Assembly: GCA_050084515.1 (NCBI GenBank)
Contig: CM114274.1
Coordinates: 25,730,001 to 25,794,000 of the forward strand
DNA from: Blasia pusilla
Lineage: Eukaryota; Marchantiophyta; Marchantiopsida; Blasiales
DNA length: 64,000 nucleotides
Reading direction: 5' to 3'
Below are positions 13,201 through 25,093 of the stretch, piece after piece. A program made the position numbers and the translations under genes. Below the pieces are notes generated by a model that did no database searches, was not told the origin of the DNA, and saw nothing but the letters and a program-made list of their open reading frames with translations. Each line of letters begins with the position of its first letter. Within the stretch, counting starts at the first letter, position 1.

Positions 13201-14850
13201 GAGGAACTCATGAAGGCAAGTTGTCACTTTACTCTGGTATTTTAGCATAAAGGCAATACAATTTTGTCTTCTTCATGCATCTGTGTGGAACAGTTGCAAG
13301 CAAACCTTGTACGTAGTAAGAATTAGTGTGTTTTGTAAAATGTAGGAGATCTCTTCTATTTAGAGTGGCTTGAGAAGAATCTTAATGTGTTACTGCTATA
13401 TAATATTTTTGTCCTCACTGAGTCTCACACTTGTTGTGATTCAGATGGCTTTGATGCCACGAACCCCAGAAGGTTATGGGTGGCTTAGACCTGCCCTTGG
13501 AGTTATGGAACTCTCACAGAGCATTTCTCAGGTGGAACCTCTGCTCGAATTCATATGGGTTGGGGTTGGGGTGCATCTTGATATTTTTGGAATTGTGGAC
13601 AATTGTTGGTTCACAAGTTTTGGTCAGATTATTGTTTTTTACCCTTTTTGTCTAACTGGAGTATGCTTTAACACAATCAACCCATGGGGTTTTGCAGGCT
13701 GTGCCTCTCAGTGCGAGGAAAGTATCTGAGCGAGCAGCCACTTTAGGGGGCTCCCTGGATGGCGTTGCGCCATTCTTGCAGTTGCCTCATTTCAAAGATA
13801 CGGTGGTGAAGAAACTGGGTAGAAAGGTATGCAGTCTTGAAGACAGAGGAATGCTTTTAACGTCTCTTCATTTTAAGAGCCGTAATTTTTTGTATGATTA
13901 GAATTGGTTTGAAAATTTGTTTTGGTTTCCTCCATCAGTGCCTGGAGTTTCAGGAAGCAAAATAGAGTCATGACAGGGCATCCACTCATCTTTAATGTTG
14001 GGATGTGTAGAAAATAAGAACCCTACAAGAGCTCAGGGACCTGAGCAAGGGTGAAAGGGAGGAGTTGTTGACATCTATTGGAGGATTTTCGCAACAAGAA
14101 GCAGAGGATGTGCAGCATGTACTGGAGATGATGCCGAACATTACTTTGGATGTCATCTGTTTGACAGAGGGTGAAGAAGGAATACAAGAAGGAGATATTG
14201 TCACAATGCGTGCATGGATCCATCTTGAGCGGGAAAATGGCTTAGTGGCTGCACATCCTCATACACCCTACTTTCCAAATCCCAAGGATGAGCTGTACTG
14301 GTTGTTGTTGGCAGATGCCAACGCGAATAATGTGTGGGTGAAGCAGAGAGTCTCTTTCATGGATGAGTCTGCGTCTGCTGCTGCCGCGGCAAAGCTAATA
14401 GGTGAATCCATGGAAGGAACAGGGGCTGATGAGTCTGAAGTCAGTGCAGCTGTGAAAGCAGCAGTGCAAAGAGTCAAAGACGGAGCAAGGTTTGTGATGG
14501 AAAAATTTCAAGCACCAGCAGAGGGTACATACAATCTCACTGCCTTCTGTTTGTGTGACACATGGCTTGGTGTTGATAAGAAGATGAATATCAAACTGAA
14601 GGTTGGGAAGCGCAGTCGGGCAGTTTTGAGGCCAGGTGTCTTGGCACCTGATGGTGTTCCATTTTTGGAAGATGGCAAGGAGGACGATGAAGATAAAGAT
14701 GAGGATGAAGATTATGATGATTATGAGAGTGAATACAGTGAGGACGATGAGCAAGAGGAAGATGATGAGAAAAGAAGGATTAAAGAGGCTACAGCCTCCT
14801 TGTTAGAAAAGACCGATGATGACAGCTCTGACAAGGAGCATAGTGATTAA
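10297..14850 (+). CDS. SEC63: Sec63/ERdj2-type DnaJ protein of the ER translocon
   Basis: Ten exons join in frame to 691 aa: 10297-10482, 11120-11215, 11620-11740, 11872-11978, 12097-12314, 12696-12867, 13096-13215, 13445-13531, 13698-13826, 14011-14850. The product is the ER-membrane J-protein that recruits BiP to the Sec61/Sec62 channel for post-translational import. Evidence: N-terminal membrane helix ([13 protein letters not shown]), a second helix in exon 2, a J domain in exons 3-4 with the HPD triplet (YHPDKNPDP) and WGHPDGRQ, a third helix in exon 5 ([20 protein letters not shown]), the Brl domain ([42 protein letters not shown]), a beta-sandwich ([15 protein letters not shown]), and a strongly acidic Asp/Glu tail. 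Length is close to Arabidopsis ERDJ2A. Intron 7 uses a GC donor (AAG/GCAAGT). Very secure. Confidence 0.97.
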
Positions 14851-15076
14851 TGACGTAGAACTCAATTTTGAAGTAGTAGAAGGAACAATTTGACCCATTC
14901 TTAGCAGCTGGCCCTTGGGACTCTTTCGTATGAAGGAAGAGAACAGAGTGCTATCAGGTGCCCAAGATAAATTCAAAGTAGCAGTAAGGAGTGGTACTAT
15001 AAATGGAATGGAGGCCGGGCTCCAATAGCTTGTCAACTATCTGGCTCATCTTGCGATGAGCCAATGCCGGAAGGGT

Positions 15077-15370
15077 TTATTGAAGAGGGAACTGAAAGTC
15101 TCTGAGGTTCTAGATTCTGTGTTAGATTTCATCAAACGAGCTAATCCGCAAGGGACTATTGAAGAGGAAACTGAAGTCTGGAGGTTCTAGATTATGTGTA
15201 AGATTTCATGAGACGAGCTAATCTGCAAGGGCTTATTGAAGAGGAAACTGGAAGTCTGGAGGTTCTAGATTCTCTGTGTGAGATCTCATTTGGTTAATTG
15301 GGATGGGCTCCAAGGATTTATCTAAGAGGAAACTGAATGACTGGAGGATCTGAATTCTTCGTGAGAGATT
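15077..15370 (+). repeat. Four-copy tandem repeat (~76-80 bp) in the SEC63 3' region
   Basis: The unit TTATTGAAGAGGAAACTG...GGTTCTAGATTCTGTG...AGATTTCAT recurs about four times with small indels, immediately downstream of the SEC63 stop at 14,850. It probably lies in the 3' UTR or just beyond. Confidence 0.75.
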
Positions 15371-15599
15371 TCATTTGTATAATTGGGATGTGATTTGCAG
15401 CATTTAATCTGCTCGGAGGGGTGCCCTGAAGCAAGTGCCTGGATTTCTGAACAGTTGGCCCCTTCGCTGTGTCTCATAACAATGGTTTTCAGTTGCACTG
15501 ATCAACTACATCATCCCAAGTTGTTTGATTATCCAACATTTTGATGGTTAGTGTCCTTTGCTGCAGCATTCAACTTGGGGAAAAGACTAATGTTTAGCT

Positions 15600-16840
15600 T
15601 TTTGGTTGAGAATTAATTATGGGATATAATTTAAACTGGTGCATTTCACCGGCCAATACTAGTCTATATTATTGTTGTAGAGGGCTCTCTCATTTTGCAG
15701 ACTCCTCTCTTCATATTTGATCCTCCTCTAATAGAATTGCCCACCATTTGAGCCTCTAAGATCATTTGAAGTGGAATTAAAAAAGCACTTGAAAATTGAG
15801 AATTAATTAAGGGAGGTAGAGATGCATTGGTTCATATTGGTCCTGAGTACTACCATGAGTTCTTGAAGTGGTAGTCGAATACAGCATTCACTATGGAGCT
15901 TATTCCCCACCGTTAGAGGTGGAAATCGGTCACAAGTTTTGAGATGCCAGCCTTTTCAAAAGAATTGGACACATATTATTAGGAATCAACAATCGAACCG
16001 GACTCAATTTCAATATCAAGTTTATTTCCCACGGCAATAGTCGGAAATTGGAAACAGATTTTGAGCTGACATCCATTTCAATGGAGAAAGGCACATATCA
16101 TTAGGAAACATGGTTCAATCCAAGGGTTGAACCCAGGTTTGCCCATCACTTCCTCCTTAGGTTGAGGGTTGCCCCCCTATGTGATTTTTGAGTCCATGTG
16201 GGTTTGGTGTTCTCGATTCTTTAAAGCTCCTCTTTAGTAACTACCAATAGCTTCCCCCATCGGTAGACCTTTCTCCTCTCCAAGAGATCCCAGAGATGCA
16301 TGCGTACATTCTACGCTTGAACCCACGACCACTTGTTGTGGGACTTGGGCATGGAAAGTAGAGATGCCATGGCGGACGCATGCCTACAATTGAGGTAGAG
16401 CCTAAAGCCACATCCCCTAATTGCTTTTCATTGTTTCTTAAGTAGTTCCTCTTCTTTTTCCTCTCCGTACAGTTGTGGTCTTGTCATGTTGTTTTGTCCT
16501 TTTTGTCCTTTTCTTATGCTTTTATAAAGTCCACTCACATGGTTTTGTGTAAACTCTTTCTTGGCATGCCGAATTGTGGGATGTGGATAGATGCCAGAGC
16601 ACTGTAAACTCCTAAATCTACATGAGTCAATCCGGGAATCTATTTTATTATTGGAGAGTACCCCTTCATTTTGCAAACTCCTCTCCTCTCGACATTTGGC
16701 ATTTTCATCCCTTCGGAACATTCCCCTCTTGAACCAATCGGATCGCTCCCCTTTTGAACCAATAGGATCGTTCGAAATAAATTTAAAATGGCACTTAAGA
16801 ATTGTGCAAGTTAATTATGGGAGTTGACATAAACTCGTGA
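15600..16840. repeat. Diverged dispersed repeats downstream of SEC63
   Basis: Two related blocks share a series of words (TATT.TTG..GAG, CATTTTGCA.ACTCCTCTC, GAATTAATTA.GGGAG): one near 15,600-15,830, another near 16,630-16,830. A weak internal duplication around 15,900-16,110 repeats GTCGGAAAT/GGTGGAAATCGG-type segments ending in ACACATAT.ATTAGGAA. These resemble old non-coding transposon copies. No ORF is convincing. Confidence 0.4.
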
Positions 16841-18173
16841 ATCATGCATGCTTGCACTACTATTGTCTTATAAAAATGAGTAAGGAAACAAATCTTCTTT
16901 GGGTAATAACTTATGAACGTTTGAGGGTGTTATATAATCCTTAATTTAAATCAATCTTTTTTCAAACAGTGATTTTTTTCTGGAATGTATGATGGGATCA
17001 TCTCTACTATTTATTCCTTTCTTTTTATAGCTGGAAACCCATGGGTTTACACCAAGTGAGTTTTGTGGGGAATTCTATGGACACCTAGGTGGGGATATTA
17101 GGATCCCCTACAATACCTCTAATATATCCCGAAATACATACTAATGGAGATAACTGTCTTTCTACCATGGAGAGGGCGAGCTTATCTTACTAGTTTCATT
17201 ACAATATAACTTTTAGTTTCGGCTGAGTTTAGCAAACGGATTACATGGATTTGTGAACATATATCTTAGAAGCTAGAGTAGAGATATTAAATTTATACTA
17301 ATGTGATATCTATACTACTAAGAGGAGATGGGTCTACATAACCATTCATCCTTTGAGATTCCTCTCTTGTATGTCATTTTAAATATCTAAATTAAAGGTA
17401 AAGACTTCAGTGAGAACATAGTTAAATTCTTGTGCATAGCTAGGGCAGCTTAGTAGCTGATACTATTATCTGAATAAGGGTTTAAAGAAATTTTAATGTT
17501 TCCATTAGCTCTATGAAATTGAGTCCTAGGAATGGAAATGAAAATTGGTAACAAAAAGACGAGCTAACGTGATTTTGTGATAATGGAAATTTAGCAATAA
17601 TCTACTTCCGACCTTCAAAGTATGCTCTAAAAAATTCTTGGTTGTTGGATATTTTCAATCATCTTAATTTGGGCCAAAAATATTTCCAATCAGGATTTTT
17701 TTGTTAGCCCAAAAAATGAAGAACTCCAATGAACATTATGTGAAGCCTTTAGATTGGAGATGAACATTTTAGAAGCTAAAGAAAAGAACAATGTAGATAG
17801 AATTTCTAACAAATATCTTAGAAAATGAAAATAAGGCTTGAAACTCTCTTATTCAAGAAAAGAAAAAATTGAATGATTCTTATTCTTTAATATGGGAGTG
17901 AAATTTTTATTTTCCGGATTGATTTGCGAATGAGAAAATCTCCCTTTTGTTATCCCCATTTAAAAAAGAAAATCACTCTCCAAATTTTGGAGGATTGTTC
18001 TTGTCTCATAGGCTTCCGATTCACCCTCTGCATCTTTAACCAATTCTTCCAAAGTGAATTTTATCTCTTTCCTCCATAAACACAAAAAATACCCTTAAAA
18101 TTATATTAATGTATTTAACAAAAATTCTTCTGCTCAGCTCTCAACAAAATTTACTTCTCCCAAATAGAAATAT
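16841..18173. other. AT-rich intergenic DNA, nothing identified
   Basis: No coding frame, RNA gene or repeat recognised up to the copia LTR. Confidence 0.45.
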
Positions 18174-18481
18174 TGAAGACTAAGTTACAACCAAGCTCAT
18201 CGGACACCCGAACTGCTACATTTGGTACTCACATGAAGTAGGGAAGCTTAACCTTGGTTAGTAGTTAAGCACGATTATCTTAACTAGGGTTAGTTAATCA
18301 CAATTAGTCTAACTCAAGACTATGATTAATTTTAGGGTTAGGGTTGCTTATACATACCCTATATAATTGAGAAGGGGACCAACCTCCATTCATTCTCTAA
18401 TTGCACATTTTTTTTGTCCATGGTGGTGTGTGAGTGTGAACATGTTTCCCACTAGTTATGCTTATTTAGCAATTTTCTACA
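18174..18481 (+). repeat. Copia 5' LTR
   Basis: 308 bp, TGAAGAC...TTTCTACA. Matches 40,584-40,890 in direct orientation and 62,519-62,795 in inverse orientation. Contains a CCCTATAT box upstream of AGAAGGGGACC, which could be the promoter. Confidence 0.85.
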
Positions 18482-18498
18482 TGCTATCAGAGCCATAA
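18482..18498 (+). other. Copia primer-binding site
   Basis: TGCTATCAGAGCCATAA immediately follows the LTR. It differs by one base from the common plant copia form TGGTATCAGAGC, complementary to the initiator methionine tRNA 3' end. Confidence 0.75.
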
Positions 18499-19082
18499 GA
18501 AGACATCAATTGAATTTCTTGATGTATGAGGAGAGAAGAGAGGTAAGAGAAGGCACAATTTGAGTTTGGGAGAAGTAAATTTTGTTGAGAGCTGAGTGGA
18601 TGCAGATTTCAAGTAGAGTTATGATAATGACAAAACTTTGGAGGCATTTTTAAGGGCTTTCTCGGTCGAATTAGCCATCTAGGTTCGTATCAATCAGAAC
18701 AATGCTAGAGGTTGGTTGTAATCGTTATGTAGAGCTCGTTGAGAGTTCTCCAACGCATCCAAATCGCTCAATTCTCACATTCTGAGCTCCTGCTGTAGCA
18801 ATTTCAATGTAGGAAAGTGCAATCAGTGAAGAAAAGTTGTGGAATTTGCTCTCTTCAAGCCAATTTCAACTAGTTCTTTCATGTCATTGATCAATTTTGG
18901 CAAATTTTAGGTCAATTTCTCTTTAGGAGTGATCTATGCTTCAATTGGAGCATTGGAGAGTCTGAAATTACATTTTTGTGAGTAAAATAGTTCGTCATGG
19001 AGTATTCCTTAGCAGCAATCACATGTGAAAAGTTAATATAAGCACAATTAATGTCTAGAAGTTTTGCATGAAATAATTTCTC

Positions 19083-20245
19083 ATGGGTCAAGAACTATGG
19101 GAGTTTATAGGTTATGAGGCCAAGCCAAAAAGTGACTTAACAAACTTGAATGTTCGCGCTTGGAATAAACACGCAAGGCAAGTAATCCACTACATTTCAA
19201 TAATGATCAGTTTGCCAATGATAGGTCACATTCAAGATGTTAATATTGTGAAGGAGGCCTGGGATGCATTGGAAAAGCTGTTCCACACATCTACAAAGGC
19301 CAAAAAGCTTCAGTTGAAACAAAATTTGAATGAACTGGGGAAGGGATCACATAGCATCAATGACTATATTTTGAGTATCAGACATATTGTTGATCAGTTG
19401 AATAGCATTGGAGTGACGGTAGAAGATGATGATCTGATTTTGTTCACTCTTCAAGGCCTTCCAAAAGATCACAAGCCCTTTGACACCTCTGTCTTTGTGA
19501 GAGAGAAGTATCCAACCTTTCAAGAGTTAGTCCCATTGTTAATCAGTGAAGTTACAACATTTACAAACTGAGCACTTCTTGGTCACGACTCATCATATGG
19601 GAGCAATGGTCAATAAAGACTCGAAAATAGATTGGTACATTGACTTTGGTGCATCAAATCACATGACCTCATAAGTTAAATGGTTAAGTGGTATAGAGCC
19701 AGTGAAAAATCCTGCAATAGTGCTCATAAGAGATGACACTCAACATCATATCATGCATACTAGTAAAGTTCCAATAGCATTAGATGGTCTTTGTGCTCTT
19801 GGAAATGTTCTCTATGTTTCTACCATATTGCAAGAAACTTGATCTTTGTAGGACAAATAGTAGAATAGGATTATCAAGTGAATTTTAACACAGATGGTTA
19901 TTTTATTGAAACAATGGATGAACAGACTACGATAGCCAAAGGAAGTAGATATGGCAGAATATTCAAATTAAACGTTTCTATGCCAAAGGTCAAATCGGCC
20001 AACAAGTCATAGATCTAAATGTGTAGTATAAGAGGATTGGACATATGAATCTTCAAATATCACAGAGTCTTTCATCATCTAATCTAGTAATGGGACTTCC
20101 TAAATTAGCGAGTCGTGCTACGTTAGAGGTATAATGTGCTTGCCAATTTGGAAAACAAGCTAGATTTCCATTTTCAAAGCAAGGTAGAAGAGCATCCAAG
20201 ACATTGGAGTTGATTCACAGTGATGTGTGGACAATATCATAACAT
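19083..20245 (+). pseudogene. Copia gag-protease-GAG-preintegrase fragment
   Basis: An open 162-codon stretch (19083-19571) has the UBN2/Retrotran_gag_2 pattern: W..I.....LP....I......KEAWD.L...F...TKAKKL.LK..L..L.......I..YI.......D.L...G......D.....LQGLP. After a stop, a protease box WYIDFGASNHMT follows (about 19,634), with Phe in place of the usual Ser in D-S-G. Next is a GAG-preintegrase segment (GHMNLQ, C.CQFGKQARFPF) and the start of integrase (LELIHSDVW). Frame is lost at several points. It stops at 20,245 where a hAT terminus begins. Confidence 0.8.
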
Positions 20246-20858
20246 CAAGGTTGCACGAAAACAGAAGAGTTTGTCTATGGGACAGACATGTACGGACTTG
20301 ACCACAGACATGGAAAACCGATCGCGAGCACAGGTTATTTTTAGCGTCCGAGTCGACCGTGCGGGCTCCAACCGTGAGAATCAGTGCGCGCTTAGATGAA
20401 GAGTACGGGCCAGAGTGCAGGTCACAGTCGCAATACAGGCTATGAGCGGGCGCAACGCGAGCTCTCTCGTGGGCAGGTAGCCCGCATAGGGCGTGCACTA
20501 CGGGCTATTCGCGAGCCCTAAAGCCCACGCGTGGGCTAGGGCAGACTTGGGTAGGCTAGGGCGCAGGCTGGTGGCGGGCCTCGGAGCCCTCATGCAGGCT
20601 AGGCATGGGGCCGGTTACGGGTTAGGGCACGGGCCTTGGAGCCGCATATGGGCTAGGCACGGGCTGATTTAGGGTCAAAAAAGAATTTGATGGGAGAACA
20701 AAATCAGGTTATTAAATGAAAATTAGTGGAGATGGTTTAGTAATCAATTGTAAGTGGAGGTAGTTAATTTGGGGAGCTAGAAGGTTTCATTTTCTTCCTT
20801 CCATCCTCCCCCATATAAACTTTCTTATTTTTTGTATACCCTCACAATCTCATTCCTC

Positions 20859-20919
<61 letters not shown>

Positions 20920-22556
20920 AAGTTTTTTTTCTCTCGATAGATAGATGAACTTGATAAGTGAGAATATGTTTTGCCACTGGATAACCCTGATAAATTAAGG
21001 TATCTTAGTTGTCTACGTTAGCATATTGATCTTTCTTGTTTATAGTGAGTGTTCCAAGTTTGTTATTGGAGCATTCGGGGAAAATACTAGGTATAATTTG
21101 CATATATTTTACCGATAGATATATCCTACTATTGACATAGTAAATTTTTGGGAATTATGCAAATAATGGTGGGTGGGGTTAGTGTCTGCCTATAATCATG
21201 ACCAAAGCCACAGAACTCCAACTGATCGTGAAGGAACATTGGGAAGAAGTATAGATGGAAGGTGGAACATCAAGCAGATGGCAATGCAAGTATTATTCTT
21301 ATTCTATGAAAACCTATCATAGCACGCGGATGATGGAGTATTTTATACGAGAGAGACGAAAGACAAAGGATGGGAATTAGAATACCCATCATGCCAAAGT
21401 ATGTGTGAAGATCCCTCCCAACGTGCAACGGGATCTCCGAAACAAGGTACTAGTGGAAAATGGACAAAGAAGGGAAGCGACAACTCCATTATATATAGGT
21501 TCGCAACAGGCAGAAAATAGTGGTTATGTTGTGAAAACTATTGATGGGGTTGTGGACATGCCACCGTCTGACAATCTCGAGGAATGCAGAGAAGTTGTTG
21601 GGTCCATTTGAGGGAGTAGTAATTCTAGGAAGAAGCAAGCCGATTTAAGGGATTCTTTCAACATCCAAGGAATAGAAGTTACGAATGACATGTGGGCGAA
21701 ATGTTTCTACGAATGTGGAATACCATTCAAGGTAGAACAACAAGATGCTTTCAAACAAGTAGTGTTGGCAACAAAAAATATGAAGGGTTACTCAGGTCCT
21801 AGTTACAATTCGTTGCGCACCACCCTACTTGAGAAACATATGGGGAAGATGAAGGAAAATTTGGATGGCATATTGGAAAATTTGGGTTTGGAGGCCATGA
21901 TCATAACGGATTCTTGGACCAATATGAGGAACGAGTCTTTAGTGAACATCATGGTCTCGTGCCCACAAGATGAGGTCATGATTGAGTCGGTAGACACCAA
22001 GGCCAGGGGAATCCCAAATGGCGGAATGGTTGGCAGGTCACGTAGAGAGGACTATCATGCGCATCGATCCAGAGAATGTGTTGCAACTTGTGATAGACAA
22101 TGCTAGCAATTAGCGAGCAACGTGGCAGCTTACCGAGCAAAGTTCCCTCATATTATTGAGGGTGGATGCGTATCACATTCTTTTGATCTAGTCTGCAAAG
22201 AGTGGGATAAATGGCCTTGAGTAGACAGGAATTTTGCACAAACTCGTGAGATGGTAGTATTTATGAAGATTAGAATTTTGGTGATGGCCAAATTCATGGA
22301 AACCAATCCTGTGAAGTGATAATTGTTACTTCCTGCAAACATACGCTTTGCCAAAAACTTTATCATGTTGGGATGCATCTTAGAATTAAGGGAGGTGTTC
22401 CATGCCATGGTTGCCACCAATGCTTTTATGGAGTATTTCAATGGCAAGGATGCGAGGCAAAGGGAGAAGCCATGAGAGATTGAGACTACTCTGGCCACCG
22501 TTTCAACGCTCAAAGATTGTGGAGAAATATCCCGCATAGGTTTACTAGACTCGTTG
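20246..22556 (+). mobile_element. hAT transposon left part: TIR, GC-rich subterminal region, BED and DUF659 transposase half
   Basis: Begins with the TIR CAAGGTTGCACG at 20,246, preceded by CATAACAT. The opposite terminus (24,791) is flanked by the complement of CACAACAT, so an 8-bp duplication with one mismatch is visible. A GC-rich subterminal block (to ~20,670) of GGGCT/GCGGGC words follows. The coding relic starts near 21,235 with a BED-like zinc finger (RWQCKYYSYS; second Cys now Tyr), then FYECGIPFKVEQQDAF, GPSYNSLRTTLLEKHM and IITDSWTNMRNESLVNIMV (DUF659). It continues with broken frame through FAKNFIMLGCILELREVF to EISRIGLLDSLE near 22,556, where it stops. Confidence 0.8.
20866..20918 (+). 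repeat. (CT)n microsatellite
   Basis: An uninterrupted run of about 26 CT dinucleotides inside the hAT internal region, upstream of the transposase relic. Confidence 0.95.
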
Positions 22557-22559
22557 GAA

Positions 22560-23590
22560 TAATTTTGAACTCCTATGGTGCAACAATCTGAGGGTCGTAG
22601 GTTGTGTTAGGAGAAAAGTTGGGCAGATTCGCTTCTCTTGAAGTCCTCCGTTTTTGCTCTTCCTCGTGCTCTCGAATCCAATGTTCCATTTCAACATCAT
22701 TTTCATCTCTTCCAAGCTTAAGCCCCTCGGAGTCAAAGTTTTCAAGTTTCCAATATGAGTATCCTCCCTTCCTTCCATACCATGAATTCCACATATCACA
22801 TCCAGCTCCTCTATGTCTTCATCTTGCAAGTCAAGGTTATTTTCCTGATTACCATCATGGCTTCTTGCATGTAAGCTAGATTCACTACCATCTTCTACTA
22901 CCCTTCTAGCTTGTTCTTGTCCATCCCTTTCAAAAAAATATTGCTCGTACCAAATCCTTCTAGTTTGTCTCCAAACGGTGAGTTTGTGTATTATTGGAAA
23001 TATTGGAAACTTGAAAACTTTGACTCCGAGGGGCTTAACTATGCCTCTCGGAGTCCGAGAGAAATTGGAATAGTTATGGTTTCTCCAATATGGTATGTGT
23101 CATGGTTTTTCCAATAGCTTGTCTCCAAACCGTGAGTTTGTGTACTAGATTTACACAAAATCCTTAGCATGCTCGTTGGTCAATTCATTCCCATGCTTGT
23201 TGTGGATGAAACCATAACTATTCCAATTTCTCTCCGTTGAAGAAGATGAAACCACTTCTGCTAATATGGACTTAACCACAAAGCGCAATGTTGGTGCACC
23301 TTAATCGTGCATGCTCCACCAATCATAGGGGCCAGGTGAATAAACAACTTCCCTGGCAAACTCATCCATAAATAGTTCCTGATGGTTCACAATGTTGCCA
23401 AACTCTCGCAAGCAAGCAGCTACATAAGAATTAGCCTTGGTGACATTAAGGCCATGCACCCCCTTTGCATAAAGTTTTAGATATTGGTCAAAATCTCTAA
23501 TGCACTCAACATTTGAAGTGACGTCTTGAACACTATCAAGAATATTGTAAGGGGCGAGCTTGAGAAAATGTAGCCTATTGCATTTTTGTG
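22560..23590 (-). pseudogene. hAT transposase C-terminal half, inverted
   Basis: Minus-strand reading gives the hAT C-terminal dimerisation region: YDWWSMH, stop, GAPTLRFVVKSILAEVVSSS, TERNWNSYGFIHNKHGNELT (family form WW..G...P.L...A...L.....SS..ERNWS.....H...RN.L). Upstream of it in the same frame is a helical segment ending NRLHFLKLAPYN, the position of the usual W...LH...YFLNP step. It is fused directly to the copia fragment's GYAQ at ~23,575. It faces the N-terminal half at 21,235-22,556 tail to tail, so the transposase is split and its 3' half flipped. Confidence 0.7.
22718..23038. repeat. 39-bp inverted repeat with 240-bp loop
   Basis: 22718-22756 (TTAAGCCCCTCGGAGTCAAA...) is the reverse complement of 23000-23038 (...TTTGACTCCGAGGGGCTTAA). 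Further inverted words nearby (TGGTTTCTCCAATATGG; AACCATAACTATTCCAATTT) and a duplicated GTCTCCAAAC.GTGAGTTTGTGTA show repeated local rearrangement next to the inversion junction. Confidence 0.85.
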
Positions 23591-24790
23591 CATAGCCCTT
23601 AGCTACCAATCTCGCTTTGTATCTATTCATTGTACCATCTTGATTACACTTGATTTTGTTAACCTATTTGCAATCAATAGCTTCCTTACTATAAGGTATA
23701 TCAACCAGCTCCCAAGTTTGTTGATATCTTAATACATCAAGCTCTTCCTCCATAGCTTCAATCCATTCAACCTTACTTACAGCTTCTCAAAACAACTCGG
23801 CTCTTGTTCTTGAAGGGTAGTCATCATATATGCATGATGTTTCGGAAGGAATCCTTCATTCATGAATCTATGAACATGATATGTGACTCTACTTGATCTA
23901 CGCAGTTGTTTTTCAGAGGTGGATGCCTTTGACACCTGAATCAAGCTTCGACTGATGTCAATAGACTGAACACATATTCCTCCTATCCAGGGACTGACAA
24001 ATTTAACTGACGAATCTAGCACTTCATCTAATCCTACAATAGGACTCGGGGAATATGTAGGCAATATCTATTGATTTCTACTCTTATTCTCCCCCTCAAC
24101 AAACAAGTTTAGAGGTGGGAATAGGCTCAGATGGAGCATACCATGACTTTAGTTCATCAAATACAACATCGCGACTAATAATAAGTTGCCTAGAGGATAC
24201 AATGTAGCCCTTATACGCCTTAGCTCCATTAACATAGCCAATGAAGATACATCTTTCACATTAGGGATCTAACTTTTAACGTCTTTCACAAGGAACATGA
24301 GCATAACAAATATAGCCAAATATTTTCAAGAAGGAAAAATTAGGTTTACTTCTTGTGAAGACTTCAAATGGAGTCTTATCATGAACTTATGCTGTTGGAT
24401 TTTGGTTGATTAAGAACATTGCACACGCTACAGCCTCTGCCCAATATACCTTAGGCATGTTCTTCTCATTTAGCATAGCTCGTGCCGCCTCAATAATATG
24501 TCGATTCATCCTCTCAGCCACTCTATTTTGTGGAGTGGAACGGAAAATCACTTGACGTTGGATACCATTCTAACATAAATAGTCATCAAACTTTGTTGAA
24601 AGATACTCTCCTCCTCCATCACAACGTAATTTCACAATGTGTTCTCGAGTCTGCTTCTCTACTAGAATTATGAATGTTTTGAACACTCAGAATACCTCTG
24701 ACTTGATTTTCAGAAAGTATACCCATATATACCTAGAGAAGTCATTAATAAATGAACCCAAGTATTGGCAACCACTAAGGCTATGTTGTG
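23575..24790 (-). pseudogene. Copia integrase-to-RT segment, inverted
   Basis: Minus-strand translation restores the part missing from the surrounding copia element. It starts SLSGCQYLGSFINDFSRY at the right edge, then LRCDGGGEYLS (family core D), STPQNRVAERMNR (catalytic E region), ARAMLNEKNMPKVYWAEAV. It continues through a variable linker (QLRRSSRVTYHVHRF) to RYKARLVAKGYAQ at the left edge. Several stops interrupt it. Its ends coincide with a hAT terminus (24,791) and the hAT C-terminal half (23,575). Confidence 0.8.
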
Positions 24791-25093
24791 CAAGATTGCA
24801 CGCGGACAAAGTTTACGTCTGTGGACTTATGTCCATCCCAAAGACGGACATCTCCGTACAGACCCGGGTGCGGGCCCAATTGGTCAGCCTGTCCGTAGCC
24901 TGCATCCGAGCCTGTGCACCCTGAGCATTCCATCCTTGCTTGGCTAGTGCGCATGATGCCTGACGCCCATCGCCCAATTTTAGGTCGAGGCCGCATCGCG
25001 GACAAGTTGGGCTCGCGTCGAGCCCCTGAATCGTCGCGTTGGACCTTAGCCCGCATGCGGACTCTAGGGCCTGCGTCGGAGCCTACATGCAAG
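24791..25093 (+). mobile_element. hAT right terminus and GC-rich subterminal block, inverted
   Basis: CAAGATTGCACGCGGACAAAG begins at 24,791, directly after the 8-bp duplication ATGTTGTG. The following 300 bp are GC-rich with GGACATC/GCCCGCATGCGG words, then change abruptly to the 180-bp array at ~25,094. It is the partner of the terminus at 20,246. Confidence 0.7.

Noticed and set aside
20160-20498. 112-codon minus ORF
   Set aside because: Spans the copia/hAT junction and the hAT subterminal repeats, so it cannot be an ancestral gene.
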